From Muribaculaceae bacterium (GTDB taxonomy: Bacteria > Bacteroidota > Bacteroidia > Bacteroidales > Muribaculaceae): DNA of 61,803 nt. Shown piece by piece: positions 32,661 to 43,511 of this stretch. The translations under genes and the position numbers were made by a program. The stretch spans positions 1 through 61,803 of the forward strand of contig JAIDUH010000030.1 in NCBI GenBank assembly GCA_029060285.1, written 5' to 3'. Numbering within the stretch: position 1 is the stretch's first letter; every line of letters starts with the position of its first letter. Under the pieces are notes generated by a model. It was given only the letters and a program-made list of their open reading frames with translations. It was not told where the DNA came from and did not search any database.

Positions 32661-33707
32661 TCATTTATTGTAGGTTGGATTGAAATTGAATTCTGGCACG
32701 ATTTGGCGTGAACGGAGCACAAGAATGTCGCTTGTCTCGAACTGACGGGGACCGAAATCAACTTTATATTCAAGATAGAGGCCATCGCGATCCTGATTAC
32801 CGAAGCTATTCTTCTCACCATTCTTCACGAACTTACCGCTACCGCTTGCAGTCATGCCTGGAGTTTCGGTAGAGATAGTGCAATTGTCACCATCAAACTT
32901 GAGAATAAGGTCGCAAGTAAGGGTCTTTACAGATTCGCCGTCGGGCACAACAGTAGAAAGAGGAAATACAAGTTCGGTCAAAGACTTAGTGGTAAGTCTT
33001 ACCACCTCATCCTTTTCAACGTATTCAGCCTTACGCTCTACGGTCGTTGTAGTTCCATTCTCAGTTATCTTGTCAGTGCCACGGCGGAGATAACTTGCAT
33101 CCCAAGGGTTAACATACTTCACGCAATAAAGCACATAATCTTGAGGCAGCACTTTCCAAGCACCTGCATCCGTACGAGCCGGAGAGTCTCCTTCTACATT
33201 AGGCACACCTGTAAGAATATGATCCGCACCTGTCTGATTAGTCATTCGTAAAGGGATCACATAAGTATCCTTAGTCGCATCAGGATCTGCGAAGAAAGCA
33301 TCGCTTAAAGTAACTTCAGTACCAAAAAGATAGTCTTTCTTCTTCGTCAGAGTCGTAGAAGCGAGAGAATAATAATTCTCAGGCATCACTTTTACAGGGC
33401 TCCCATCAGGGAAAGAAAGGTTATCGACCAAAGTTGGATCAACAACGACATCAATTTTGACATCTCTCGACTTGTAAGCACCCCCATGAGTAGCAAATAT
33501 CTGGCATTTGTGCTGGAGAGCAAGTGAATTGTCTCCATCTGGCCAATCCCCGAGAACGAGGATTGACGAGGGATACTGGTTTGCGAAGTAGACTGTCACG
33601 CCTCCTTGATAGTCAGGAAACTCGTTATCCTGATTATGGCAGGAAGTAGCAGCTACAGACAATACCAACGAGAGTCCGGCTATAATACTGTTTCTAATTA
33701 TTTTCAT
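32661..33707 (-). CDS. xusE: XusE-like surface glycan-binding lipoprotein (DUF1735-containing)
   Basis: A 348-aa lipoprotein (VAATSCHNQ lipobox). No enzyme motif. Beta-rich, with the N-terminal domain (GGVTVYFANQYPSS) typical of DUF1735 proteins found at the SusE position. It lies between the second SusD and the GH10 xylanase with spacers of 22 and 8 nt, the place of xusE in Prevotella bryantii and of the surface glycan-binding protein in Bacteroides xylan PULs. Assignment rests on both sequence type and gene order. Confidence 0.8.
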   Translation of the reverse strand: MKIIRNSIIAGLSLVLSVAATSCHNQDNEFPDYQGGVTVYFANQYPSSILVLGDWPDGDNSLALQHKCQIFATHGGAYKSRDVKIDVVVDPTLVDNLSFPDGSPVKVMPENYYSLASTTLTKKKDYLFGTEVTLSDAFFADPDATKDTYVIPLRMTNQTGADHILTGVPNVEGDSPARTDAGAWKVLPQDYVLYCVKYVNPWDASYLRRGTDKITENGTTTTVERKAEYVEKDEVVRLTTKSLTELVFPLSTVVPDGESVKTLTCDLILKFDGDNCTISTETPGMTASGSGKFVKNGEKNSFGNQDRDGLYLEYKVDFGPRQFETSDILVLRSRQIVPEFNFNPTYNK

Positions 33708-33729
33708 TTTGTTTGAATTAATAGGTTAA

Positions 33730-35493
33730 TTACCATCCTGCATTCTGCTCGAGGTTGCTGAATTTCAGGACATCGGAATATGGAAGCGGACCATAGATCA
33801 TGTAGTCTCTAAAATCGCGTTTTTCAACATCAACAGCGTCATAACTGTTGCCACTGATCTTCATACCGCGTGCCGTCTCATTGAGATTAGCATTCCAACG
33901 ACGCAAATCCCAGAAACGCTTGTTTTCGAAGCAAAGCTCAATACGGCGCTCGTTGCGGATAAGTTCTCGCATTGATTCTTTCGATGCAGCACATTCGTCG
34001 AGATAAGAAGTATCGGTTATACCGGCGCGGTTGCGGATGGCCTTGATGACATCGTAAGCAGAGAAGCCATTGCCATTATCACTCTTTGGGCCCCAAGCCT
34101 CATTGGCAGCCTCAGCATATGCAAGGAAAATCTCTGTATAGCGGATGCGAGTAGCGTAATGAGGTTTCTCAACCTTGCTTGTTGAATTAGGATTGACATC
34201 GCTGCGGAGAAGCTTGCGCAGATAGTATCCGGTACGAGTGGATATGCCGGACTCCTTGTCGATACCGTCCTTATTATCAGAATCAGCTGTAGTATTGATA
34301 ACATCATTGTTGACTCCAAGGGTGCTTCCATTGACTACAATATATGCTTGCAAACGAGGATCGCGACCTTCATATGGATTCTTGCTATCATAGTTGGACT
34401 TGGCATTGCTAATAGGATAGCCATTAAGCATCGGGAAAGCGTCTACGAGGTTTTGAGTCGGGTTGACACGGCCTTTTCCATATAAAGAGGGAGGGAAGTT
34501 GTTTTCCTCACGTGAACAGTTGGTCTCGTTGTTGCCACGCCAGATAATCTCAGCATGGTAATCAGCCTTGGCAGGATCGTTTCCGATCTCTTCAGCTGTA
34601 TACCAAAGATGACCAGTAGGAGCCATACCGGCAACTCCACCTATCTGCTTAAGAAGATTTGCAGAACGAGTGGCAGCATCAGCCCAAGTCACGCCAGACT
34701 GGTCGGAGAAAGCAGGGCTTGCTGCAAGGAGAGCAGCCTGAGCTGCAATAGCCTCAACAATGCGACCCGAAATACGGAGTGCCGTATTGGTGCCGTTCAC
34801 ACGATTATACTGAGCGGCAGAAACGCCTTTGCTCTTATATTTAGCAGGCACTTGAGCATCGGAAATATCTGCATAATCCTTAGGAAGAAGCTCAATTGCA
34901 GCATCAGCATCGGAAAGAAGTTGCTCAAGGCAAGCTTTGAATGAATCACGGCTGACATTAAGATCTGAAGTTGCGCTGAAAGAATGATTCCAGATAGGCA
35001 CTCCCAAAAGCTCACCTGCACTGTTCTTGCCGGCGTAGTTCTGGAGCAGATAATACATATTCAAAGCCCGAAGGCCATATGCCTCACCTTTAAGACGGTC
35101 GTAGAACATCTCGTTGATTGCTTCATTGGTAGCAAACATCACATTGTCGATATGTTCGAGAAGAAGGTTGCAATACTGAATTGAAGCGTTGCGATCACGC
35201 CAGTTATTGACAGATACGCCGGTCTGTGAAGTCCAAGCTCCACCTGCTATAGTCCTATAGTCGTTATTAATGTCGTTTGAAACGGCATCATCTGTAGCTA
35301 CGTCGTTTTCCGGATCACCGGGATAGGGCATCAAGATATATGCACTCCTGAGAATCTGGTCTGCGTAGTTCGACTCTGAATCAATGGAGTTTTCATCCTT
35401 GATATTCTCAATGGCCGGATCGAAAAGGTCGTCACAAGCAGTGAATCCCATCACGATTGAAGCTACTGCAATATATTTAATTAATTTTTTCAT
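33730..35493 (-). CDS. xusD: SusD-like xylan-binding lipoprotein (XusD)
   Basis: A 587-aa SusD-family lipoprotein (MGFTACDDLFDPAI). SusD marks: the tetratricopeptide-like N-terminal half (YGLRALNMYYLLQNYAG), RIRYTEIFLAYAEAANEA, and the C-terminal RNERRIELCFENKRFWDLRRW, ending in NLEQNAGW. It sits 10 nt after xusC, its partner transporter. Binds xylan fragments at the cell surface and acts as the lid of XusC. Confidence 0.92.
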   Translation of the reverse strand: MKKLIKYIAVASIVMGFTACDDLFDPAIENIKDENSIDSESNYADQILRSAYILMPYPGDPENDVATDDAVSNDINNDYRTIAGGAWTSQTGVSVNNWRDRNASIQYCNLLLEHIDNVMFATNEAINEMFYDRLKGEAYGLRALNMYYLLQNYAGKNSAGELLGVPIWNHSFSATSDLNVSRDSFKACLEQLLSDADAAIELLPKDYADISDAQVPAKYKSKGVSAAQYNRVNGTNTALRISGRIVEAIAAQAALLAASPAFSDQSGVTWADAATRSANLLKQIGGVAGMAPTGHLWYTAEEIGNDPAKADYHAEIIWRGNNETNCSREENNFPPSLYGKGRVNPTQNLVDAFPMLNGYPISNAKSNYDSKNPYEGRDPRLQAYIVVNGSTLGVNNDVINTTADSDNKDGIDKESGISTRTGYYLRKLLRSDVNPNSTSKVEKPHYATRIRYTEIFLAYAEAANEAWGPKSDNGNGFSAYDVIKAIRNRAGITDTSYLDECAASKESMRELIRNERRIELCFENKRFWDLRRWNANLNETARGMKISGNSYDAVDVEKRDFRDYMIYGPLPYSDVLKFSNLEQNAGW

Positions 35494-35503
35494 CTTGGTT
35501 AGT

Positions 35504-38332
35504 TTAGAAAGTTACTTGTGCACCTATATTATAGAAACGTGACTGAGGAGCACTTCCTACGTTTCTTTCAAGAATTTCACGATTCTTGCCAAATGTCACG
35601 AGATCATCTGCACTGATATAGAGCTGAAGTCCATGAATAACCGGACCATGGAAAAGAGTCTTCGGGAAATCATATGTCAGCTGGATCTTATCAATGTCAA
35701 ATCTATCGGTGCTATACATCCAGAAGTCTGATGCCACGTAGTTGTTAGCACCATTGCCTGTAGTAAGACGTGGAAGAGTTGCAGTTGCAGCAGTTTCCTG
35801 TGTCCACGCTTCGCGAGCAGCAGCAGTATACTTGTTCTCACCTACCATCTTGTAGTAAGAGTTGTCATTGAGCAAGCCATGGCCGCCAAAGCTTCCAAGA
35901 CCATGTACGAAAAGAGTGAAGCCTTTCCAAGACAACTGGAGGTTGACACCCATGAAGAATGGGCTTCCATACCAACCACCTTTGCCAAGGTATTCCTGGT
36001 CGTTGGTGTCTACCTTACCGTCGCCGTTAAGGTCACGATATTTTAGGTCGCCGGCTTTCAGCGTACCGCCGCCAAGAGCTGACTGATCCCATGCTGCAGC
36101 CTCTTCGTCGGTCTGGAAGAAGCCATCAGCACGATAACCCCAGATAGCATCTATAGGCTTGCCTTCACGATATTGATAGTCATTTTCCCATACTTCGTCA
36201 CGCTTGAGAGCCTTTGTATCGTAGTAAGTTCCTGTCACGCCAAACTTAAACGCGAAGTCACCAAAGTCTTTCTTTACATTGACACCGAAGTCAAAACCGG
36301 AGCGTCTGTTGTCGTTCATATTCGTATAAGGAACGAAAGAAGCCTCAGGATAGTATGTAGAGAAGTAAGAAGGGAACTTAGTTGATGTGCTTCCGAGCAA
36401 ACCTGTAGTCTTATAATTGAAGTACATTGCATTGAAGTCAAGCAAACGGTTGAAGAGTTCACCACGGAGACCCACAGTATATTGCTTAATCTTCACAAAA
36501 GTCAAGCCCTCGTTAGGACCGCGCTTCGGGTATGCTGCCGAACCGCCACCGATAGCCCATTCATACCAACCGCCCTCAGTATAGTTAGCTGAGTACATGT
36601 AATAATCCTGGATATCCTGATCCTGATTGAGCAATCCAGCAGAAGCAGACAGCATCAAAGTATTGACAGCATCATTGTCTGCAAGGAAAGCCTCATTGGC
36701 AATATTCCAGCCGATAGTGGCAGTAGGCGACCATCCCTGACGGTGACCCGGTGCAAGCTTGGATGAGTGAACACCTGTGAGAGCAAGGTCTACATAGTAG
36801 CGGCGTGCGTAGTTATAATCAACTTCGAAACCAATGTTCACGCTGCTTGTCTTATGATACTGGCCGGCACGGGTGCGCTGCCATCCGGCACCTACCACAA
36901 GGGCATGAAAATTATGAACATCATTGAACTGGCGTGCATAGTCGAACTGACCTGACCAGTACATAGTCTGACGGCTTGCAGAATTTGAAATGTTCTGAAC
37001 GCCCGAATGCTCATCCTTACCTTCGATAGTCACAGCAGTGATGTCGTCTGTGCCATTGAATTCTCCCCAAACCGGAACAAAAGTTGCATAGGAGTTTGTA
37101 TAAGAAGTGTTGTAGGAAGTAGCATAGTCAACAGCATATTTAGTGTTGAAGGTCAAACCCGGCGTAACCATTCCGAGATCCACATTGATACCGGTATCAA
37201 ACTGGAACTGACGGCTTGTAAACTTGCTGTAGCCCTTTGCATAGTAGTCAGCAAAGACATTTGTCTTATCTTGCTGAGTACCGCCAAGGAAATAACCATT
37301 GAAGATATTGGCAGTTGCTCCAATCTGTTCAAGGGCGCTTGTAGCTTCAGGATTGATAAGACTTACCGGAATAAGCGGATTGATTCGGTTTGGACGCAAT
37401 GTAGTAGCATTCGCCCAATAGCTATTTTCACTATTAGCGGAGCGAGAGCCGTAGAAAGTGGCACTCGTATTTACATATGCACTTATCCATTCAGTAATAT
37501 CTACGTCAATATTACCACGGACACTGAAACGATCGGTATAGTTCTTCTTTCCTTCTCCAACCTTAAGATAGTCGCCGTGACGGAAGTAATTGACGTTTGT
37601 ATAGAAACGAGCACGCTCATTACCTCCGGATATTTCAGCTGACACATCAGTTCTATTGTAAGCTCTGCCTACATAGTCGGAAGAATACATGTCAATGTTA
37701 GGATATCTGTAAGGATTCTTTCCTGAAGAATAATTATACAGATCTTGCTGGCTATATATCGGATCCTTACCATCATTAATCAAAGCCTGATTGTAAAGAG
37801 CCATATATTCAGCCGAACCAAGATATTCCGGGAAAGACTTTGCCACATGCCATCCGGTGTTAGCCCTGACATTGACGCTGAGAGGAGCATCCTTTCCGCG
37901 CTTGGTAGTGATATAAATCACACCCTTGGAAGCACGGGCACCATAAAGGACCGTAGCAGCAGCACCCTTCATGAATGTTATGTTCTCCACTTCAGTCGAA
38001 ATGATATTATTCATGTCGCGGACCACACCGTCGATGAGAACGAGGAATCCATCGTTATCGCCATCCTGGCCCCATAAAGAGTTTCCATTGAAACCGCTCA
38101 CGTAACCGGAAATGGTACCATTGTTAATGTCGTTGATATAATTGACCTCCATCAACTTTGCAAAGTCAAGCACTTCAACTCCGCCAAGCATGTCGCCTCG
38201 GTCGGCAACTCGGTAGGCCAACTGCACCTGATTGTCAGAATCGGAATCCGCCTCCTCAGCAGCCATCAAGCTTGGAGCGCAGAGGGCAGCTGCAGTGACA
38301 ATCGGGAGAAATTTATAATATTTTGTTGTCAT
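35504..38332 (-). CDS. xusC: SusC-like TonB-dependent transporter (XusC), short N terminus
   Basis: A 942-aa outer-membrane TonB-dependent transporter. After the signal peptide (SLMAAEEA) it goes almost directly into the plug (VLIDGVVRDMNNI, MKGAAATVLYGARASKGVIYITTKRGK). It lacks both the carboxypeptidase-regulatory-like domain and the DEVVVVGYG-type TonB-box segment present in xusA. The barrel is full length and ends ...RFYNIGAQVTF. Pairs with XusD. Imports xylo-oligosaccharides; how it engages TonB is unclear. Confidence 0.92.
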   Translation of the reverse strand: MTTKYYKFLPIVTAAALCAPSLMAAEEADSDSDNQVQLAYRVADRGDMLGGVEVLDFAKLMEVNYINDINNGTISGYVSGFNGNSLWGQDGDNDGFLVLIDGVVRDMNNIISTEVENITFMKGAAATVLYGARASKGVIYITTKRGKDAPLSVNVRANTGWHVAKSFPEYLGSAEYMALYNQALINDGKDPIYSQQDLYNYSSGKNPYRYPNIDMYSSDYVGRAYNRTDVSAEISGGNERARFYTNVNYFRHGDYLKVGEGKKNYTDRFSVRGNIDVDITEWISAYVNTSATFYGSRSANSENSYWANATTLRPNRINPLIPVSLINPEATSALEQIGATANIFNGYFLGGTQQDKTNVFADYYAKGYSKFTSRQFQFDTGINVDLGMVTPGLTFNTKYAVDYATSYNTSYTNSYATFVPVWGEFNGTDDITAVTIEGKDEHSGVQNISNSASRQTMYWSGQFDYARQFNDVHNFHALVVGAGWQRTRAGQYHKTSSVNIGFEVDYNYARRYYVDLALTGVHSSKLAPGHRQGWSPTATIGWNIANEAFLADNDAVNTLMLSASAGLLNQDQDIQDYYMYSANYTEGGWYEWAIGGGSAAYPKRGPNEGLTFVKIKQYTVGLRGELFNRLLDFNAMYFNYKTTGLLGSTSTKFPSYFSTYYPEASFVPYTNMNDNRRSGFDFGVNVKKDFGDFAFKFGVTGTYYDTKALKRDEVWENDYQYREGKPIDAIWGYRADGFFQTDEEAAAWDQSALGGGTLKAGDLKYRDLNGDGKVDTNDQEYLGKGGWYGSPFFMGVNLQLSWKGFTLFVHGLGSFGGHGLLNDNSYYKMVGENKYTAAAREAWTQETAATATLPRLTTGNGANNYVASDFWMYSTDRFDIDKIQLTYDFPKTLFHGPVIHGLQLYISADDLVTFGKNREILERNVGSAPQSRFYNIGAQVTF

Positions 38333-38362
38333 ATCTTTAATAGAAAGGTTAGTTTAAATTCC

Positions 38363-40324
38363 TTACCAGCCCGGATTCTGCTCGAATTCTGCATAAATAT
38401 ATGTATCATCACGAAGCAACGGGAACCAATAGTGCTTAGAATCAAAGTTGCGGGTCAGAATAAGTTCTTCATGGAATTCTGCCACCTCAGCCTCTGCGGG
38501 ATCATTTTCAGCGAAGAAAGTCTCATCAGCACCGGAAACGCGGATAAATTCCTGAGAAGTTTTCTCGATATAGCCCGGTTCTGTAAGAAGAAGCCAACGC
38601 TGAAGGTCGTTGAAACGGAAACCTTCGAATGAGAGTTCCACTGCACGTTCACGGCGAACTTCATCCATATAGGCATTTCCGGTGAACTTTGTGGAAACAT
38701 GTCCTGCACCGCAGCGGTCGCGAAGGACATTGAGAGCCTCGATAGAAGTTTTGTCGCAATTAGCAGACTTGCCTGAAGGACCACCAAGCACCGCAGCTGC
38801 CTCTGCATACATCAAATAGACATCGGCAAGACGCATGTAAGGAATGTAAGCGTGGGGGTTAGGACCGTAGTCGTCGGCACCTGCTGAGTCATACTTCTGG
38901 CAAGTATGAGGCACAAGCTTCTGATAGAAGTATCCTGAACGAGATGCGTTAGTGACAGCACGCATCGACCCACCGGTAGCAAGACCTGCATACTTCATAG
39001 CTTTATCACCCTCACTTGGATCAGCATTGATGTAGGTCATGCCGTCAAAAACGATGTCATGATAGAATCTAGGGTCACGATCCTTGAAAGGATGCTTCGG
39101 ATCCCATCCGGAATCAGGGTCATCAAGAGGAAGGCCATTAGCCATACCATAGTTCTTAACATAGTTGGCAGTTGCCTGATGGATGTGGTTATCCTGAGCA
39201 CAAAGCTGGTTAGGACCGAAAGTACGTGAATAGTTGTAGCGAGTGAAAGACCAACCTTCAGAAGGACCACGCAAAAGAGCCTCTTTGCCACCGGGCTGAA
39301 GCCAGCTTCGTCCCATTGTGTAGAAAAGTTCGCTATAGCTTGTATCCACACCTTTTCCCTTCTTGTGGTCGTAGACATTCTCAAAGTCAAAAGAAGCGAA
39401 TGCATACTGGGTTTCACCATTTTCGAAATATTTGATCACCTGACCGAGAGCATCCGCAGCTTTCTTTGCATACTCAGAATCATAATCGTAGGTCTTGCCA
39501 TTCTTTGAAGCCCCTGTCTGAGCACCATTCTTCATAAGAGGACTTGCTGCCCAAAGCCAGTTTTTGCCAGCATAAGCAAGAGCAGTGATCTTATTGATTC
39601 TGAGTTCGTTGTTACCAAGAGTCTTCTTACCTGTTGAGGTATTATCCCAATTGACAGGGAGAAGGGACGCTGCCTTCTCGAAGTCTGCACCGGCCTTGTC
39701 AGCACATTCAAGATAAGAAAGGCGTGGAAGGCGAAGCTGCTCGCTTGGGCTAAATACTACATCAATGTATGGAAGTCCTCCAAGATATTCCATCATCTCA
39801 AAGTGCCACCAGGCGCGGAAGAAATAGAGCTGGCCAAGAAGCATATTCTTTTCTTCTTTAGAACCTACGAAGACATTGTCTTCCTTCTCAAGTTCCTGAA
39901 TGCCTTTGTTGCATTTTGCGATGCAATACCAGGCGTGACCAACGAGGCGATGGTCGAATGCGCTTCCTGAAGTCGGATTGCAATCAGATTTTGCAGAGAA
40001 CCAGAATTGGTTGTTATATTGCCAAGCAAAATAGTTGCCAAGGTCAATCTGAGTCTGAATAAGACGGTCAGTCTCAGCCTGCGGATTCATGATCTCATCA
40101 TCTCCGAGATTCCAAGATGTAGTCCAATAGCATTGAGCCTTGTTAGGGATACAGTTGTAGATTTCCTCAATGAATCCCTGGGTATTTGTGAAATTCTTGA
40201 ACGCTGTCTCGGGACTAACGTCTGAATCAGGCTCCTTATCGAGATAATCCTCGCAAGATGCCAATCCGGCAGTCAATGTCAAGCCGAATGCTATAGCGCC
40301 AAGAGTTTTAAATAGTTTTTTCAT
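38363..40324 (-). CDS. xusB: SusD-like xylan-binding lipoprotein (XusB)
   Basis: A 653-aa SusD-family lipoprotein (AGLASCEDYLDKEPDSD). Contains LLGQLYFFRAWWHFEMMEYLGGLPYID and the C-terminal RRERAVELSFEGFRFNDLQRW, ending AEFEQNPGW. It lies 17 nt after xusA. It differs strongly from XusD, so the two transport pairs probably favour different xylan lengths or decorations (inference). Confidence 0.92.
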   Translation of the reverse strand: MKKLFKTLGAIAFGLTLTAGLASCEDYLDKEPDSDVSPETAFKNFTNTQGFIEEIYNCIPNKAQCYWTTSWNLGDDEIMNPQAETDRLIQTQIDLGNYFAWQYNNQFWFSAKSDCNPTSGSAFDHRLVGHAWYCIAKCNKGIQELEKEDNVFVGSKEEKNMLLGQLYFFRAWWHFEMMEYLGGLPYIDVVFSPSEQLRLPRLSYLECADKAGADFEKAASLLPVNWDNTSTGKKTLGNNELRINKITALAYAGKNWLWAASPLMKNGAQTGASKNGKTYDYDSEYAKKAADALGQVIKYFENGETQYAFASFDFENVYDHKKGKGVDTSYSELFYTMGRSWLQPGGKEALLRGPSEGWSFTRYNYSRTFGPNQLCAQDNHIHQATANYVKNYGMANGLPLDDPDSGWDPKHPFKDRDPRFYHDIVFDGMTYINADPSEGDKAMKYAGLATGGSMRAVTNASRSGYFYQKLVPHTCQKYDSAGADDYGPNPHAYIPYMRLADVYLMYAEAAAVLGGPSGKSANCDKTSIEALNVLRDRCGAGHVSTKFTGNAYMDEVRRERAVELSFEGFRFNDLQRWLLLTEPGYIEKTSQEFIRVSGADETFFAENDPAEAEVAEFHEELILTRNFDSKHYWFPLLRDDTYIYAEFEQNPGW

Positions 40325-40341
40325 ATCTTAGTTGCGGATGT

Positions 40342-43300
40342 TTAGAAATTGAATTTAATACCAAGGTTGAAGCGGCGCATTGTAGGATAAGCACCGGAAC
40401 CGCCTCCACCTGAGAAGTTAGATTCACGGTCGTCAGGCATCTTTGACCACAAGAAGAGGTTGTTGCCATTAAGATAAATCTTAAGGTTGTTCATACCAAG
40501 TTTCTTGATCCAGCCACCGGTCCATGTGTAAGCAATTTCCATGTTCTTCAGTCGACAGTAAGAACCGTCATACAAGTACTGAGTGCCGTCGCTGTAAGAG
40601 CTTACCTGAGAATACCAGCGAGGAAGAAGAACATCGCCATCAAGATCATATCCATTCCACCAATCACCAATAAGATATACATTATGAGTATTGTGGGTAA
40701 ATGAACGCAGACCAACATCGCGAGTGACATTTGTCACGCCATAGAACTGCACGAAGAAGCTAAGACCTTTCCATTCGCAACCAAGAGTCGCATTGTAAGT
40801 ATTCTGGGGAGTGCCGGTGAAGCCGTAAGGAGCGGAGTCCTCAACATCTACCTTACCGTCGCCGTTGAAGTCGACAATGTAATAGTCACCGGGGAGACGG
40901 CCTTCGTTATTCACGTCATGAATAGGAGCTCCAAGGAGTTCGTCAAGAGAGTTAAGATATCCTCCGTTGATATGAGCGTGAGTCTGACCAATTGCAAATC
41001 CTTCTTGCTTCTGGTAAGAAGGCTTAAGTTCTGGGTCGTCGCGGAACTTGATCTTATTCACTGCATGAGTCATATTCAGGTTAGCCCAGAGACGAACGGG
41101 ACCAAAAGTCTTGTTAAGACGCAATTCAAATTCATAACCTGTAGACTGTGCCTTACCAAGGTTGGCAGTTGCAGGAGTCTGACCGAAGTAAGAAGGCACT
41201 GCACGATCACTACCTTTTACAAGAATATCATTACGGTCATCGCGGAAGATTTCGACTGTACCTGAGATGAGACTATTAAGGAAAGAGAAGTCAATACCGA
41301 GGTTCATCTTCTTAACTTTTTCCCAATGAGCATCCGGATTGCCGAGAATAGTCTGACGATAATATTGATAGATACTGTTTCCGCTTGTAGTAGACATCTT
41401 TGCGCTGCCGCCGTAAGCCCACTGGTCCATATAAAGGAAGCGGTCGCCGGAGTCATCACCGATCTCACCATAAGAAGCACGTATCTTAAGCTCTTGCCAC
41501 CATTTGTCAAGACCGGCGGCAGTCCAGAACTTCTCCTGAGAAGGACGCCAACCAATAGCGCCTGAATTGAAGAAACCGAAACGGAATCCCTTGCCGAATT
41601 TCTCTGAACCATTGTATGCACCGTTATATTCGAAGAAGTAACGATCGTCGAAGTTATAAGTAGCACGGAACACCCAGTCTTCACGATGTATTGGAATCAT
41701 ATTGCCCCATGCTGTTTCCTGACGAGTCCATACACCGGTCAGGCCAAGAGCGTTTTTGCCAAATTCACGGTTATAATTCAACTGAACCTGATAGTTCATA
41801 TTGCGGGTAGTGCTGTAATCCTGAACGCTACCACCTTGAGTGCTCCACTTATTGCCTGGGTTATAGTCAAACATAGTAGTCTTGTCCCATTCGGTCTCAG
41901 TCTGAGCAATACCTGTGTCCGGATCAATCCACTTGTGCTGAGGACTATTATAAAGGTCGGAAATACCATGACCGGTGTCAAGGAAGCGGTTGTCCCAAGA
42001 AATCATGGCATGGAGTCCAAGACCAGGAGTGATGAATTTCAGATCCTGATCGAGAACAAAGTCAGTAGTAATCGCAGTAGTGGTAGAATGATAAAGACCA
42101 CCCATTGCCAACTGTTCGATAGAATTGGACACCTGAGACTTAAAAGCGGGATAATATCCGAATGAACCGTCGGAATATATAGGCATAAATGCATCAGGAG
42201 CGATGTTATATACACCTGACCAAACCTGAGCATTGTTCCAGTTGCTTTGATCAAATGTATTGCCACCGTTAGGCTGAGTGGAAGTACGCTGACCGGATGA
42301 ACCTGAGAGGTTGATCTTGAAAGTAGTGGTCGGAGTCAAGGAAAAGTCAAGATTTGAACGCACATTGATACGATTGTAGCCGAAACCTGTAGGATAGCCA
42401 CGACCATTGTCAACATCCTTGAAAAGGTCACCTTCACTTACAAAATCGACAACAGCGAAGTAACGTACAAACTTAGTACCACCGCTTACAGAGACATTTG
42501 CATTGTAAGACATCGCATGATCCTTGAACAACCAATCTTGCCAATCTACGTTAGGATAGCGTTCTGACTCTTCAAGGCTGCTTGGATAGCGATATTTATT
42601 TGCAATAGCAAGCGGAGTCATATATGCCCAAGAAGACTCAAGAAGAGGAAGCTCATGCATGACTGCGAGATTAGTCTGCATAAGAGCATCAAAAGAATCA
42701 CACTTGTCTGGAAGCTTAGATACTGTCTTCATAGTAGCTGTAAAGCCAACGTCAATCTTAGCGCGACCTTCCTGACCACGCTTGGTAGTGATAAGGATTA
42801 CACCGTTGGCACCTTTTACACCGTAAACGGCAGTAGCTGATGCATCCTTAAGAACTGAGATTGACTTCACAGAGCTAACGTCTACACTGTTCATGTCACG
42901 TTCGATACCGTCGACGAGCACGAGAGGATCACTGTTGTTCCAGGAGGAAGCACCGCGGATGGTAATCTTGGCGGATTCATCGCCCGGCATACCTGAAGAC
43001 TGAACGGTGATGACACCCGGAAGGTTACCAGTCAATGCTGCACTGATGTCATGCACACCGGCGGCACGTTCGAGGACCTCACCGGTTGTCTGGGTGATCG
43101 CACCGACCACAGAAGCTTTCTTCTGCTGGCCGTAGCCGACAACCACGACTTCATCGAGAACGTCGGAGTCCTCCTTCATTGTTACGTTAATGACCGTGCG
43201 GCCATTGACGTGTTCCTTAACTTCAGCCATACCAACATAAGTGAAGATGAGATCATCCTTCTTGATGTTAGGCACATTGATAGTGTAATTACCATCAATG

Positions 43301-43476
43301 TCTGTAGCCGTACCTATTGCGGTACCGCTCACCATGACTGTCACGCCGATGAGGGGCTCGCCCGACTCATCGACCACGTTACCTTTGACTGTATCCGCCC
43401 AGGCCGATATTGAGCCTGACAGGATCATCACCATCAGTAACGCAATGTAATGAAATGGTTTCTTTACATTTTTCAT
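40342..43476 (-). CDS. xusA: SusC-like TonB-dependent transporter (XusA)
   Basis: A 1044-aa outer-membrane transporter. Signal peptide ending SAWA; carboxypeptidase-regulatory-like domain at about residues 28-110 (GEPLIGVTVMVSGTAIGTATD); TonB-box-like DEVVVVGYG; plug (DPLVLVDGIERDMNSV, LKDASATAVYGVKGANGVILITTKRG); then a 22-strand-type barrel ending in FNLGIKFNF. First gene of the xusABCDE core. No promoter is visible in the 68-nt gap upstream, so it is probably read through from the GH43 gene. Confidence 0.94.
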   Translation of the reverse strand: MKNVKKPFHYIALLMVMILSGSISAWADTVKGNVVDESGEPLIGVTVMVSGTAIGTATDIDGNYTINVPNIKKDDLIFTYVGMAEVKEHVNGRTVINVTMKEDSDVLDEVVVVGYGQQKKASVVGAITQTTGEVLERAAGVHDISAALTGNLPGVITVQSSGMPGDESAKITIRGASSWNNSDPLVLVDGIERDMNSVDVSSVKSISVLKDASATAVYGVKGANGVILITTKRGQEGRAKIDVGFTATMKTVSKLPDKCDSFDALMQTNLAVMHELPLLESSWAYMTPLAIANKYRYPSSLEESERYPNVDWQDWLFKDHAMSYNANVSVSGGTKFVRYFAVVDFVSEGDLFKDVDNGRGYPTGFGYNRINVRSNLDFSLTPTTTFKINLSGSSGQRTSTQPNGGNTFDQSNWNNAQVWSGVYNIAPDAFMPIYSDGSFGYYPAFKSQVSNSIEQLAMGGLYHSTTTAITTDFVLDQDLKFITPGLGLHAMISWDNRFLDTGHGISDLYNSPQHKWIDPDTGIAQTETEWDKTTMFDYNPGNKWSTQGGSVQDYSTTRNMNYQVQLNYNREFGKNALGLTGVWTRQETAWGNMIPIHREDWVFRATYNFDDRYFFEYNGAYNGSEKFGKGFRFGFFNSGAIGWRPSQEKFWTAAGLDKWWQELKIRASYGEIGDDSGDRFLYMDQWAYGGSAKMSTTSGNSIYQYYRQTILGNPDAHWEKVKKMNLGIDFSFLNSLISGTVEIFRDDRNDILVKGSDRAVPSYFGQTPATANLGKAQSTGYEFELRLNKTFGPVRLWANLNMTHAVNKIKFRDDPELKPSYQKQEGFAIGQTHAHINGGYLNSLDELLGAPIHDVNNEGRLPGDYYIVDFNGDGKVDVEDSAPYGFTGTPQNTYNATLGCEWKGLSFFVQFYGVTNVTRDVGLRSFTHNTHNVYLIGDWWNGYDLDGDVLLPRWYSQVSSYSDGTQYLYDGSYCRLKNMEIAYTWTGGWIKKLGMNNLKIYLNGNNLFLWSKMPDDRESNFSGGGGSGAYPTMRRFNLGIKFNF

Positions 43477-43511
43477 TGCTATTAAATATTAAAGTATAAT
43501 GGAAAGTAATT

